From Candidatus Humimicrobium oleiphilum (GTDB taxonomy: Bacteria > Actinomycetota > Humimicrobiia > Humimicrobiales > Humimicrobiaceae), in contig DBPS01000040.1 of the NCBI GenBank assembly GCA_002304935.1, forward strand, positions 1 through 64,000: a stretch of DNA of 64,000 bases. Direction: 5' to 3'. A model generated the notes under the pieces. It was not told where the DNA came from and made no database searches. It saw only the letters and a program-made list of their open reading frames with translations. Of this stretch, positions 16,668-26,671 are shown in pieces. A program made the position numbers and the translations under genes. The stretch's first letter is position 1, and each line of letters begins with the position of its first letter.

Positions 16668-17785
16668 ATAATTATTTTGAAATTTTAAAAAATGACAGCG
16701 ACAGCTCTGCAAGAACCGGAAGGATCAATAGTTCCAGAGGGATTATAGAAACTCCTGTTTTTATGCCTGTAGGAACAAAAGCTTCAGTAAAAGCAGTTTT
16801 AAAAGAAAATCTTGACGAAATGGGCTGCATGATAATTCTGTCAAATCTTTATCACATATATCTTTCCCCGGGTATTGAAATAATAAAAAAAGCAGGAGGA
16901 ATCCATAAGTTTTCTTCATGGAGCAAAAATATTCTTACAGACAGCGGAGGTTTTCAGGTTTTCAGCTTAAGCGATATAAGAAAAATCAGAGATGAAGGTG
17001 TTGAATTCAAATCAATCATAGATGGCTCCAAACATTTTTTTACTCCTGAAAAAGTAATAAAAATGCAGCTGGAGATTGGTTCGGATATTATGATGGTTCT
17101 TGATGAATGCAGTATTTTTGATGCTGATGAAAGAGTAATAGCCGAAGCTGCAAGAAGGACTTTAAAATGGGCAAGGCAATCGATTGAAGCCTACAATATG
17201 TTTAAAAATAACGATGATTCCAAAATTTTCGGAATAGTCCAGGGAGGGTTTAATAAAAATTTAAGAAAATATTGTGCCCAGTCTGTATCTGAGATGAATT
17301 TTGACGGAATTGCTCTTGGTGGATTAAGCGTGGGAGAAAGCAGGGAAGCCACTATTGAAATGATAGGCCATACATCCCAATTTGTTGACAGGGAAAAACC
17401 TTTATACATAATGGGTCTCGGTGATCCTGTCGGAATTTTAAACGGAATAGGCTTTGGTGTGGATATGTTTGACTGCGTACTGCCTACAAGAATCTCCAGA
17501 AACGGGAGTGCTTTTACAAAATATGGCAAGATAAACATTAAAAATAAAAAATACAGTGAAGATTTTTCACCTATTGAAGCTGATTGCAATTGTTACTCAT
17601 GTAAAAATTATTCCAAAGCCTATATAAAGCATCTTCATAAAAATAAGGAAATTGTTTCAAGCATATTGCTTTCAATACACAATATAAACTTTTTATTTGA
17701 ATTGATCAGAAATGCCAGGTATGCTATTGCGGAAAATAATTTTATAAAATTTAAAAATGATTTTATAAATCAGTACGAGTCATGA
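16664..17785 (+). CDS. tgt: Queuine tRNA-ribosyltransferase (tRNA-guanine transglycosylase)
   Basis: Tgt exchanges guanine 34 of GUN-anticodon tRNAs for preQ1. In 373 residues the family motifs are intact: TDSGGFQVFSL with the first catalytic aspartate, GGLSVGE, GVDMFDCVLPTR with the nucleophilic aspartate, and a zinc site in DCNCYSCKNY with a distal histidine in YIKHLHK. It is coupled to queA. After its stop there is only an AT-rich hairpin before yajC. Confidence 0.96.
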   Translation: MNNYFEILKNDSDSSARTGRINSSRGIIETPVFMPVGTKASVKAVLKENLDEMGCMIILSNLYHIYLSPGIEIIKKAGGIHKFSSWSKNILTDSGGFQVFSLSDIRKIRDEGVEFKSIIDGSKHFFTPEKVIKMQLEIGSDIMMVLDECSIFDADERVIAEAARRTLKWARQSIEAYNMFKNNDDSKIFGIVQGGFNKNLRKYCAQSVSEMNFDGIALGGLSVGESREATIEMIGHTSQFVDREKPLYIMGLGDPVGILNGIGFGVDMFDCVLPTRISRNGSAFTKYGKINIKNKKYSEDFSPIEADCNCYSCKNYSKAYIKHLHKNKEIVSSILLSIHNINFLFELIRNARYAIAENNFIKFKNDFINQYES

Positions 17786-17917
17786 TTTTTCAAAAGGCAT
17801 TAATTTTAAATTAATGTTTGCAAATTTTTAAAAAATGTTAATAATTAAGTAGTTATATTTCTAAAGCATAAAGAATTAGCAATATAAGATTTAAAAAATA
17901 AAAACAAGGTGAAGATA

Positions 17918-18370
17918 ATGAGAAATAGTAAATTAGTTAAAACCATAATTACAATTGTAATTATTTCTATGGTTTTTATTCTGCCGATTCTTACAACTGG
18001 TTGTTTTCCCATGACCGGTGATGGCAGCACGACTGTAGCGACAAATGCAGATGGTACTCCTGTTCAACAGACATGGCTGGCAAAATATGGTACATGGATA
18101 TGGCTGGTTGTCCTGGTAGTTGCTTTTTATTTTCTGCTGATAAGACCGCAGAGAAAAAGATCAAAAACCCAGCAGGATTTAATGAGTAACCTTCAAAGAG
18201 GAGATGAAATAGTTACCGTAGGCGGTATTTTTGGAAAAATCAAAGACGTCGGTGGAGACTCCATGATAATAACTATATCAAGCGGAGTAGATATAAAGAT
18301 TTCCAAAAGTGCAATAGCTCGTAAAATAGTGGCAGATGTGACTACATCATCCAATTCATTAAAGAAATAG
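17918..18370 (+). CDS. yajC: YajC-type Sec translocon accessory protein with lipoprotein-like leader
   Basis: The ATG at 17918 is preferred over GTG 17909 because the GGTGA before it can act as Shine-Dalgarno. The C-terminal two thirds are classic YajC: a membrane helix (about 58-75), FLLIRPQRKRSK, then LQRGDEIVTVGGIFGKI. The first 29 residues are unusual: a second hydrophobic segment ends in LTTGC, so Cys29 could be lipid-modified, followed by a Ser/Thr/Gly-rich linker. Most YajC proteins begin at the single helix. It precedes secD by 48 bases and should belong to SecDF-YajC. Confidence 0.92.
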   Translation: MRNSKLVKTIITIVIISMVFILPILTTGCFPMTGDGSTTVATNADGTPVQQTWLAKYGTWIWLVVLVVAFYFLLIRPQRKRSKTQQDLMSNLQRGDEIVTVGGIFGKIKDVGGDSMIITISSGVDIKISKSAIARKIVADVTTSSNSLKK

Positions 18371-18418
18371 GAAATAATAAAAGATTTTCTATAATTTGGC
18401 AAAATTAAATAAAAAACA

Positions 18419-19711
18419 ATGAGGCGTAACAAGCTTAATACAGCAATAGTAATAATTTTTATTATCCTTTTGGGTTTATCTATATGGGGCATTGTTAAAA
18501 ATCCCATAAAACTTGGCCTGGACCTTCAGGGAGGTACTCAGGTTATATTAAAGCCTGTTGAAAATGAACAGGCTTCACAGGAAAATGAAGAACAGCAATC
18601 GGCTGCAGCAGGTGTTGATTCAGCTGCAATAGATAAGGCAATGTTAATAATACTTAACAGGATTGATAAATTAGGAATCTCTGAGCCTCTTGTTACAAAA
18701 GATTATTCAAATAATATAGTTATCCAGCTTCCCGGAGTTGACGACCCTGAAAGAGCGGTTGACATCATAGGAAAGACAGCGCAGTTGGAATTCAGGATCC
18801 TTGAAGGATTTGACGAAGAGGGGAATCCCAAATTAGGTCCCGTTCTGCTGACGGGGGACAAGCTATCAGGTGCCAGTGCGGGCTATGACAATAATGGTCA
18901 GGTTGTAGTGCAATTCAGTTTTAATTCAGAGGGGGCCCAGATTTTTGAAAAAATAACATCTGAGAATATTGGAAATCAGCTTGCCATAGTACTTGATGGT
19001 GAAATAAAGTCTGCCCCGGCTATAAGGGCTGTGATTTCCAGTGATGGCATTATCGAAAACATCGGTAGCCTGGAAGAAGCAAAAGATATTGCACTTGTCT
19101 TACAGACCGGAGCACTTCCGGTAAATCTTGAAATACAGGAATCAGGGTTCATAGGACCTACTCTTGGGAAAGATTCGCTGAATCAAAGCTTAATGGCAGG
19201 TATAATCGGGCTTGCTCTTGTTGTAATTTTCATGATTGCATCCTATAGGGGGTTTGGCGCAATAACGGTAATCGGCCTGATATTTTATGTTGTATTTTTC
19301 TGGGGCATTCTTTCAGCATTAAAAACACCTCTGACATTGCCCGGAATTGCCGGTGCAATCCTGACAATAGGAATGGCAGTTGATGCAAATATACTGATAT
19401 TTGCAAGGACAAAGGAAGAAATCCTTAAAGGCAAAAGCAAGCAGATTTCTTTGCGTGAAGGTTTTAGGAACGCATTAAAAGCAATAATCGATTCAAATAT
19501 AACTACTTTGATAACTGCTGCTGCTCTTTACAGATTTGGAACAGGGCCGATAAGAGGATTTTCTGTAACACTTGCCATAGGAGTTATTCTGAGCATGATA
19601 GTAGGCCTTATTCTTGTAAGGGCAATATTATTTTTAATAATAAATTCCAGAGCTGTTTCTTCCGGTTTTATCGGTGTGAAAATACCTCAGCAAACTTTAA
19701 AGGAGAAATAA
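18419..19711 (+). CDS. secD: Protein translocase subunit SecD
   Basis: SecD pairs with SecF to pull exported proteins across the membrane using the proton gradient. The 430-residue protein has an N-terminal helix (about 7-24), the motif LGLDLQGGTQV, a periplasmic-type P1 domain with KAMLIILNRIDKLGI and the QLPGV element. The transmembrane bundle carries AILTIGMAVDANILIFARTKEE. It is shorter than Gram-negative SecD because P1 is compact, as in other monoderms. It abuts secF with no gap. Confidence 0.96.
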   Translation: MRRNKLNTAIVIIFIILLGLSIWGIVKNPIKLGLDLQGGTQVILKPVENEQASQENEEQQSAAAGVDSAAIDKAMLIILNRIDKLGISEPLVTKDYSNNIVIQLPGVDDPERAVDIIGKTAQLEFRILEGFDEEGNPKLGPVLLTGDKLSGASAGYDNNGQVVVQFSFNSEGAQIFEKITSENIGNQLAIVLDGEIKSAPAIRAVISSDGIIENIGSLEEAKDIALVLQTGALPVNLEIQESGFIGPTLGKDSLNQSLMAGIIGLALVVIFMIASYRGFGAITVIGLIFYVVFFWGILSALKTPLTLPGIAGAILTIGMAVDANILIFARTKEEILKGKSKQISLREGFRNALKAIIDSNITTLITAAALYRFGTGPIRGFSVTLAIGVILSMIVGLILVRAILFLIINSRAVSSGFIGVKIPQQTLKEK

Positions 19712-20623
19712 TTGGCAAAACCTGCTATTGAAAACCAAACAAATACAGACAGGACATACAGATTTGATTTTATTGGAAAAGGAAAAATATTTTTTATTAT
19801 TTCCCTGATAATAATCATAACCGGAATTGTATTTTATTTTGTAAGAGGCTTTAATTTTGGCATTGATTTTCTTGGCGGAAACCTAATGGAAGTAAAATTC
19901 AAGCAGGATGTAAGTGTTTCCGAGATAAGAAAAGTAATGGAGGAGACAGGATATGGAAAATCAATTTTGCAGAACACTGCCTCTGATCAGTATATAATAA
20001 GGACAGTACCTATCGATGAAGCTGAGAAGGACAGGATCCTGGATGAACTTGATTCAAAAATAGGCATAAATAGACCCTTGATACAGGACAGGGAAGTAGC
20101 CCCGGGATTTTCAAAGCAAATTACCAAATATGCCCTGATTGCAGTTGCAATAAGCCTTGCAGGAATCCTTATTTATATATGGATACGGTTTGAAGTGAGG
20201 TTTGCTATTTCCGCTATTCTGGAACTTATGCATGACTTAATGATAATATTAAGTATTTATATAATCACATACAGGGAATTCAATATTACCACCATAGCAG
20301 TAATCCTTACTGTTCTGGGATATTCAGTAAATGATGCAATAATCATATTAGACAGGGTCAGGGAAGAGCTCAGATTCAACAAACGCGACAGATTTTTTGA
20401 TATTGTCAATTATTCGATTAATAAAACTTTTATAAGAAGCATAGGCACTGTTCTTACGACTTTATTCCCGATTATAGCATTGCTTATTCTGGGCAATCCT
20501 ACTTTACAGGATTTTGCTTTCGGACTTTTTGTCGGGATACTATCTGGAACGTATTCTTCAATATTTATCGGGAGTCCTTTGATTGTTGCATGGAATAACA
20601 AATTCCCGAAATATAAAAAATAA
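19712..20623 (+). CDS. secF: Protein translocase subunit SecF
   Basis: SecF has 303 residues and starts at TTG 19712, directly after the secD stop, with AGGAGAAA as ribosome-binding site. It shows the SecF motif FNFGIDFLGGNLMEV after the first helix, a short P4-type domain, and the C-terminal five-helix bundle with ILTVLGYSVNDAIIILDRVRE. Its immediate junction with secD indicates coupled production of the two halves of the complex. Confidence 0.95.
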   Translation: MAKPAIENQTNTDRTYRFDFIGKGKIFFIISLIIIITGIVFYFVRGFNFGIDFLGGNLMEVKFKQDVSVSEIRKVMEETGYGKSILQNTASDQYIIRTVPIDEAEKDRILDELDSKIGINRPLIQDREVAPGFSKQITKYALIAVAISLAGILIYIWIRFEVRFAISAILELMHDLMIILSIYIITYREFNITTIAVILTVLGYSVNDAIIILDRVREELRFNKRDRFFDIVNYSINKTFIRSIGTVLTTLFPIIALLILGNPTLQDFAFGLFVGILSGTYSSIFIGSPLIVAWNNKFPKYKK

Positions 20624-20624
20624 A

Positions 20625-22454
20625 ATGGCCTGCATACCAGAGCACTGGAAACAAATTAGCAGCAAGCCGGTTCCGGAAGATATTCAAAAATCAATAAGGC
20701 TTTCGAAATATTCACAGACATTCCTCAAAATCTTAGTTAACAGAGACCTTGATACTGAAGAGAAGATACTTAAATTCTTAATAAAAATAAGTCCCTCTGA
20801 CCTAAATGATCCTTTTCTAATACCTCATATGGATATGGCAGCCAGAAGAATAATAAAGGCAATCGATATGAAGGAAAAGATCGTTGTATTTGGTGATTAT
20901 GATGCTGATGGCATTATAAGCTCCCACATAGTTTCAGGATTTTTAAAAAAATGCGGTCTTGATGTGGATGTACATATCCCTGACAGAATTGAAGAAGGCT
21001 ATGATATAAATGTAGAATTTTTAAAAAGAATAAGAAAAGAAAAACCTGATGTCAGTCTTGTGATATGTGTAGATTGTGGCACAAACAGCTCTGAAGTCAT
21101 GCGATTTATAAATGAAAACGTAGGATATCCTGATGTAATTGCAGCAGACCATCATATTATGAACGATGACAGTCACAATGCATACAGGGAATTTTTTAAA
21201 ATAAGTAAAACAAAAGCAATCAGATATTTGATTATAAACCCTCATCTTGATAATTCCAGATATCCTTTTAAGGATTTAAGCGGTGCTGCAGTTTCATTCA
21301 AGTTAGTCAATGCTGTTCTGGTTAAAATGGATAAAAAGCTTAAGGAAGATTTCAGTAAAGATTATCTTACTTCTTTTATGGATTTGCTGGCCATTTCAAC
21401 AGTTACCGACCTCATGCCTTTAACAGGAGAAAACAGGCTGATTGTCAGATGGGGTCTGAAAATACTTGAAAAAACCAAAAACAAAGGGCTTAAATTATTG
21501 CTGGAAAATGTTTTGCCTGATAAAAAAGAATATTCTTCTTACGATCTGGGATTTGTCATAGGTCCAAGGCTGAATGCTTCCGGAAGAATTGAAAATGCCA
21601 TGGACAGTTTTGAGCTTATAGATAATAAATTCTGCAGGCATGATGAGATTATTGCAAAAATCAATACTTCAAATGACAGAAGAAAAAGAATACAGGAAAA
21701 TATAATTGAAAAAATATTTAACGATAAAAAATATGATTTTGAAGATATAAAAAGAAATAAAAAAATTCTCATTGCCAAATCGCCTGAATGGCATGAAGGA
21801 CTTATCGGACTCATAGCATCCGAACTTGTAAAGAAGCTGCACATACCTGTTATTTTGTTTAAGGAAGAAAAAAACTCTCTGAGAGGTTCAGGCAGAAGCA
21901 TTGAGGGATTTGACCTATTCAGGCATCTGAATAAAGTCGCAGATATGTTTGATAAATTCGGAGGACATAAAATGGCTTGCGGGTTAACAATAAAACCGGA
22001 AGATGAAAACGATAATGATATTGAAATTATGTTTAATTCTTTTAAGAAAAAGATGGAAGATATTGCAGTAAAGAATATTGATGATGCCCAGATAAAGAAA
22101 AAATTCAAATATGATTGTGAAATTGATTTTACTGAGATATCTCAAGGATTACATAAAGAGTTAAAAGAACTCGAACCTTTTGGAATGTGCAATCCCAGAC
22201 CTACCATGATTACCAGAAACTGCCAGGTTAAAGAGATAAAATTCTTAAAAGGCAGCAGACATCTGCAATTAATGCTCTGCCAGACCGATATAATGCTGAG
22301 GGCAGTCAGATTTAATCTGGATTGTGACTCTTTGGATAATTTAAAAAGAATAAAAAAAGATGATTATATTTCTATTCTTTATTATCTGGATGAAAACTTC
22401 TATAATGGTGTATCCTATTTACAATTGGTAATTTTGGATTTATTTTATAAGTAA
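20625..22454 (+). CDS. recJ: Single-stranded-DNA-specific exonuclease RecJ
   Basis: RecJ degrades single-stranded DNA 5' to 3' in recombination and mismatch repair. The ATG at 20625 is used; an upstream in-frame TTG lies inside secF. In 609 residues the DHH-family motifs appear in order: VVFGDYDADGIIS, CVDCGT, ADHHIM and STVTDLMPL. Next comes the DHHA1 block with GRSIEGFDLFRHL and FGGHKMACGL, then the C-terminal OB-like domain (ELEPFGMCNPRP). The length is normal. Confidence 0.94.
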   Translation: MACIPEHWKQISSKPVPEDIQKSIRLSKYSQTFLKILVNRDLDTEEKILKFLIKISPSDLNDPFLIPHMDMAARRIIKAIDMKEKIVVFGDYDADGIISSHIVSGFLKKCGLDVDVHIPDRIEEGYDINVEFLKRIRKEKPDVSLVICVDCGTNSSEVMRFINENVGYPDVIAADHHIMNDDSHNAYREFFKISKTKAIRYLIINPHLDNSRYPFKDLSGAAVSFKLVNAVLVKMDKKLKEDFSKDYLTSFMDLLAISTVTDLMPLTGENRLIVRWGLKILEKTKNKGLKLLLENVLPDKKEYSSYDLGFVIGPRLNASGRIENAMDSFELIDNKFCRHDEIIAKINTSNDRRKRIQENIIEKIFNDKKYDFEDIKRNKKILIAKSPEWHEGLIGLIASELVKKLHIPVILFKEEKNSLRGSGRSIEGFDLFRHLNKVADMFDKFGGHKMACGLTIKPEDENDNDIEIMFNSFKKKMEDIAVKNIDDAQIKKKFKYDCEIDFTEISQGLHKELKELEPFGMCNPRPTMITRNCQVKEIKFLKGSRHLQLMLCQTDIMLRAVRFNLDCDSLDNLKRIKKDDYISILYYLDENFYNGVSYLQLVILDLFYK

Positions 22455-22484
22455 ACTTTAGTTATTTATAATAAAAAGAATTAA

Positions 22485-24743
22485 ATGAATAAAAGCGATA
22501 AAGCGATAAAAACAATTAAAGAAGTTATTTCATTGGATGAACTTGAAAAAACTGTTGAAAAAAATGATGACATAGACAAGCTCTTCGATGAACTGATAGG
22601 CATTGCAAAGACTTTTAACTCATCCATCAATATAGAGCTTATAAAAAAAGCTTTTCTTATTTCCAAAAAATATCATGCTGAGCAATTCCGGAGATCAGGT
22701 GAGCCATTTGTAATACATCCTCTTGAAGTCGCAAAAATAATTGCTTCGATAGAGCTTGACCAGGCTTCGATAATAGCAGCGATACTTCATGACCTTGTAG
22801 AAGATACTGACTTTTCGATAGATAAAGTAAGGGAAGAATTCGGTGAAGAAATTGCAAGGATAATAAATGGTGTGACAAAGCTTGATAAAATTGTTTTTCA
22901 TACAAAAGAAGAGAAGCAGGTAGAAAACTTAAGAAAAATGATAATAGCCATGTCTGAAGATGTAAGGATTATTTTGGTAAAACTTGCAGACAGGCTACAT
23001 AATATGCGTACCCTGACAGCACTTTCAAAAGAGAAAATACATTTGAAGTCAATAGAAACACTTGAAGTATATGCTCCTATTGCACATAGACTGGGAATCT
23101 TCCAGATTAAATCAGAGCTTGAAGATTTAAGCTTTAAATATCTTTTCCCGAGACAGTATGAAAAAATAAAAGTAATGCTCAATGAAAAAATAGAGGAAAG
23201 AAAAGAATTTATTGATGATGCCATCAAAGTAATAAAAGATAAACTTGATGAAATAGGAATAAGAGCAGAAATCAGCGGAAGGGTAAAGAATTATTACAGT
23301 ATATATAACAAGCTGACTACGCAGAACAAAACGTTTGATAATATATTTGATCTGATAGCAATCAGGATAATAGTCGATGATGTAAAAAATTGTTACGGTG
23401 TCCTGGGGATAATCCACTCTGTATGGAAGCCAGTTCCGGGAAGATTCAAGGATTATGTTGCAAATCCGAAATTTAATATGTATCAGTCTCTCCACACAAC
23501 GGTTATCGGTAAAAAAGGTGTACCTCTTGAAATCCAGATAAGAACAACTGAAATGCATCAGATTGCTGAATACGGTATTGCTGCTCATTACAAATATAAA
23601 GAAAATGATCTAAAAGTCGAAGAGTTTGATAAGAGAATAACATGGATAAGGCAGCTTCTTGACTGGCAGAAAGAGCTTAAAAATCCGCAGGATTACATGG
23701 AGTCATTAAAGCTTGACTTATTTGAGGATGAGGTATTTGTTTTCACTCCCAAAGGAAAAGTGCTTAACCTTCCAAGAAAATCAACCATAATAGATTTTGC
23801 ATATGCTGTTCATACAGATATAGGGCATAACTGTATCGGTGCGAAAATAAACGGTCAGATGGTTCCGATAGAATCAATGCTGGAAAATGGAGATATAGTT
23901 GAAATAATTGTCTCAAAAACACCAAAAGGACCTAGCAGGGACTGGCTGAACATTGTAAAGACTTCAAGAGCCATAAATAAAATAAAACAATGGTTTTCAA
24001 GAGAAGAAAGGCAGGAATCCCTTAATTCCGGCAAAGAAATAATGCTGAAACTCCTAAGAAAAAACGGGCTGTCTTTCAAAACAGTCAGCATCGATACTTT
24101 TGAAGAAGTTGCAAAAGAGATGAATTTTGAAAAAGCGGAAACATTATTCAGGAATATCGGTACCCACAAAGTCTCTGCTCATCAGATATTTACAAAAATC
24201 ATTAAAAAAATGAACCAGCAGGATGAACAGCCAAGGGAAATGACCCTTGACGATATCCATCAGAAAGAAGATATCAGAAGACCAAGCACAGGCATAAAAG
24301 TAAAAGGAATGGAAGGCGTTCTTGTATTTATGGCCAAATGCTGCAATCCTGTTCCAGGTGATAAGATAACCGGCTATATAACAAGAGGAAGAGGAATATC
24401 AGTCCACAGACTTGACTGCACAAATTTGAAAAATCTTGTAGAGAATGAAGAAGCAAGAATAGTTGAAGTAAGCTGGGATAAAAATGCACCATCAAGGTTT
24501 AACGTTGAAATAGAAATCGAAGCTCTTGACAGGACGAAACTTTTAAGGGACATTACGAATATTATCAGTGAATATGATTTGAACATTATTTCGACAACCG
24601 GTGGCACTCAGAGAAAAAATGGTTTTGCAAAGTTCAGATTTACGATAGAAGTTAGCAATAAATATATATTAAAAGATGTTATAAACAATCTGAGGAATAT
24701 AGATTCTGTTTATGATGTCTACAGAGTTCTTCCGAAAGGTTAA
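22485..24743 (+). CDS. rel: Bifunctional (p)ppGpp synthetase/hydrolase Rel
   Basis: The 752-residue long RelA/SpoT homologue makes and breaks the alarmone (p)ppGpp. The hydrolase domain has intact metal ligands (H78 in VIHP, H102-D103 in LHDLVEDT), so hydrolysis is expected. The synthetase domain carries RFKD in PGRFKDYVANPK, the RxKD signature of bifunctional enzymes rather than the ExDD of RelA. A TGS domain follows (about 415-475), then the conserved-cysteine region (AKCCNPVPGD, VHRLDC) and a C-terminal ACT domain. The next gene starts two bases after its stop. Confidence 0.96.
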   Translation: MNKSDKAIKTIKEVISLDELEKTVEKNDDIDKLFDELIGIAKTFNSSINIELIKKAFLISKKYHAEQFRRSGEPFVIHPLEVAKIIASIELDQASIIAAILHDLVEDTDFSIDKVREEFGEEIARIINGVTKLDKIVFHTKEEKQVENLRKMIIAMSEDVRIILVKLADRLHNMRTLTALSKEKIHLKSIETLEVYAPIAHRLGIFQIKSELEDLSFKYLFPRQYEKIKVMLNEKIEERKEFIDDAIKVIKDKLDEIGIRAEISGRVKNYYSIYNKLTTQNKTFDNIFDLIAIRIIVDDVKNCYGVLGIIHSVWKPVPGRFKDYVANPKFNMYQSLHTTVIGKKGVPLEIQIRTTEMHQIAEYGIAAHYKYKENDLKVEEFDKRITWIRQLLDWQKELKNPQDYMESLKLDLFEDEVFVFTPKGKVLNLPRKSTIIDFAYAVHTDIGHNCIGAKINGQMVPIESMLENGDIVEIIVSKTPKGPSRDWLNIVKTSRAINKIKQWFSREERQESLNSGKEIMLKLLRKNGLSFKTVSIDTFEEVAKEMNFEKAETLFRNIGTHKVSAHQIFTKIIKKMNQQDEQPREMTLDDIHQKEDIRRPSTGIKVKGMEGVLVFMAKCCNPVPGDKITGYITRGRGISVHRLDCTNLKNLVENEEARIVEVSWDKNAPSRFNVEIEIEALDRTKLLRDITNIISEYDLNIISTTGGTQRKNGFAKFRFTIEVSNKYILKDVINNLRNIDSVYDVYRVLPKG

Positions 24744-24744
24744 A

Positions 24745-25368
24745 TTGGATAATATTGAAGTATTAAAAATAAAGCTTGATTTTCTTGATACCAATTGTTA
24801 TATGATCTATGGCGATGGCATTAATTTTTTGATCGATCCCGGTTCAGATAGCGAAAAAATAATAAGATTTTTGGAAAAAAGGAAAATAAATCCGGATTTA
24901 GTTATTAATACACACTGCCATTTTGACCATGTTGGTGCTGCTGATTCAATTACCAGATATTATAAAATTCCTGCATATATACATCAGAACGAGGAAGAAA
25001 TACTAAGTGACCAGGATAAAAATCTGTCTTCATTTTTTAATGTAAATACATTATTATTAAAAACTTATAAGGTTTTATACGGAAAAGAGATAAAAGACTT
25101 TCTTTCAAAAAAAATAGATATAATAAATACTCCGGGCCATACTCCGGGCAGCATAATTGTCAGATATGGCGATTATCTTTTTACGGGTGATTTATTATTT
25201 AAAGATTCTGTCGGCAGGACAGATCTTCCGGGCGGTAATTCAAAACAGATGAAGGAAAGTTTGATGTTTCTTAAAACACTTGAAAAAAACCTGCTGATTT
25301 TTCCTGGACATGGAGACGATACGACTATGGAAAATGAACTGAAAAATAATTATTTTTTAAATCATTAG
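24745..25368 (+). CDS. Metallo-beta-lactamase-fold hydrolase (glyoxalase II-like)
   Basis: This 207-residue protein starts at TTG 24745 behind an AAAGG ribosome-binding site; an upstream in-frame ATG lies inside rel. The zinc motif THCHFDHVGAAD, TPGHTPGS, the bridging GDLLF and a final FPGHGDDT form a complete metallo-beta-lactamase site. Homologues are often annotated as hydroxyacylglutathione hydrolase-like, and the gene commonly sits beside rel and hisS in low-GC monoderms. The substrate cannot be told from the sequence. Confidence 0.9.
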   Translation: MDNIEVLKIKLDFLDTNCYMIYGDGINFLIDPGSDSEKIIRFLEKRKINPDLVINTHCHFDHVGAADSITRYYKIPAYIHQNEEEILSDQDKNLSSFFNVNTLLLKTYKVLYGKEIKDFLSKKIDIINTPGHTPGSIIVRYGDYLFTGDLLFKDSVGRTDLPGGNSKQMKESLMFLKTLEKNLLIFPGHGDDTTMENELKNNYFLNH

Positions 25369-25385
25369 AATTTGGAGGATTTTAA

Positions 25386-26666
25386 TTGATATATAATTCA
25401 CCCAGAGGAACTGAAGATTATTTTGGCGAAGAAATCAGATATCGAGATTTTCTTGCAGAAGTCTCTAAAAAGTTGTTTAAAATATTTAATTATTCTGAAA
25501 TAATCACTCCGCATTTTGAGCATACAGAAGTTTTTTCCAGAGGTATTGGTGAAAATTCGGAAATTGTCCAGAAAGAGATGTTTACATTTTTTGATAAAAA
25601 AAACCGCTCGCTGACTTTAAGGCCTGAAGGTACTGCATCTGTAGTAAGGGCAATTGTTGAAAACAAACTTTACTCTGAAAATCTTCCATTAAAATTATTT
25701 TATATAGGCAGCATGTTCAGGTATGAGAGACCTCAGAAGGGAAGAATGAGAGAATTCTGCCAGATAGGAGTTGAATCTGCTGGCAGCGATAGTCCGGCAA
25801 TTGATACAGAGGTCATCTGGCTGCTTTATGAATTATTCCGGAAACTTGGTTTTAAAAACCTGACCCTTTATATCAATAACATCGGCTGCCCTGAATGCCG
25901 GGTCGAATATGTAAAAATGCTGGAAGGCCAGTTATTACCTGTAAAAGACAGGCTTTGTGATGACTGCAATGCAAGATTAGGTAAAAATACTTTAAGGGTA
26001 TTTGACTGCAAAGTAAAAACCTGCAGAGAAGTTCTGAAAGATGTAGTAAAAATAAGTGATAATCTTTGCAAAAAATGCCTTAAGCACTTTAATGAAGTCG
26101 TATCTTTACTGGATGTGCTTGGAATAGATTATATACATAACAAAAATCTTGTAAGAGGTTTTGATTATTATACAAGGACAATCTTTGAAATAATATCTTC
26201 AGATATAGACAGTGCCCAAAATGCACTCGGCGGAGGTGGAAGGTATGATAATCTTATCAAAGAATTCGGCGGTCCTGAGCTCAGTTCAGTAGGGTTTGCC
26301 ATAGGGCTTGAGAGGACAATCCTATTGATGAGACAGTTGGGCATCAAGGTGCCAGATTCAGGGGTATCTTCTGACAAGACCTATATAATAAACATGGATC
26401 CGTCTTGTGGCAGATATGTTTTTGAAATAATGGGATATCTGAGAAATCATGGTATCTGTTGTGATATCAATTTTAACATTAAAAGCGTAGGAAAAGAAAT
26501 TAAACTTGCACAGGATAAAGGTTATGATAATGTCATTATAATCGGTGAAGATGAATATAGGAAAAAAAGTATAAAAATAAAGAAATTAAAGAATTATTCC
26601 CAGGAAGAGTTTGACTGGGAATCTGAAAAAGAAAAGATATTAAATTTTCTTGGAAGCATGGAGTAA
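25386..26666 (+). CDS. hisS: Histidine-tRNA ligase
   Basis: HisRS is a class II synthetase of 426 residues. The start is TTG 25386, preceded by GGAGG. Motif 1 (FSRGIGENSEIVQKEMF), motif 2 (FYIGSMFRYERPQKGRMREFCQ), the histidine-specific LVRGFDYYTRTIFE and motif 3 (SVGFAIGLERT) are all present, followed by the anticodon-binding domain. An extra cysteine-rich stretch (about 169-240, several CxxC pairs) lies before the histidine-specific motif and could bind a metal. No T-box leader is seen. Confidence 0.96.
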   Translation: MIYNSPRGTEDYFGEEIRYRDFLAEVSKKLFKIFNYSEIITPHFEHTEVFSRGIGENSEIVQKEMFTFFDKKNRSLTLRPEGTASVVRAIVENKLYSENLPLKLFYIGSMFRYERPQKGRMREFCQIGVESAGSDSPAIDTEVIWLLYELFRKLGFKNLTLYINNIGCPECRVEYVKMLEGQLLPVKDRLCDDCNARLGKNTLRVFDCKVKTCREVLKDVVKISDNLCKKCLKHFNEVVSLLDVLGIDYIHNKNLVRGFDYYTRTIFEIISSDIDSAQNALGGGGRYDNLIKEFGGPELSSVGFAIGLERTILLMRQLGIKVPDSGVSSDKTYIINMDPSCGRYVFEIMGYLRNHGICCDINFNIKSVGKEIKLAQDKGYDNVIIIGEDEYRKKSIKIKKLKNYSQEEFDWESEKEKILNFLGSME

Positions 26667-26671
26667 GACTG

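Noticed and set aside
17798..17816. Hairpin after tgt as a terminator
   Set aside because: The stem is almost purely A-T (CATTAATT/AATTAATG) with only a short T run some bases downstream, too weak to call in such AT-rich DNA.
23127..23588. 153-codon open frame on the minus strand inside rel
   Set aside because: It is antisense to the conserved synthetase domain, with a Phe/Tyr-rich composition typical of a shadow frame.
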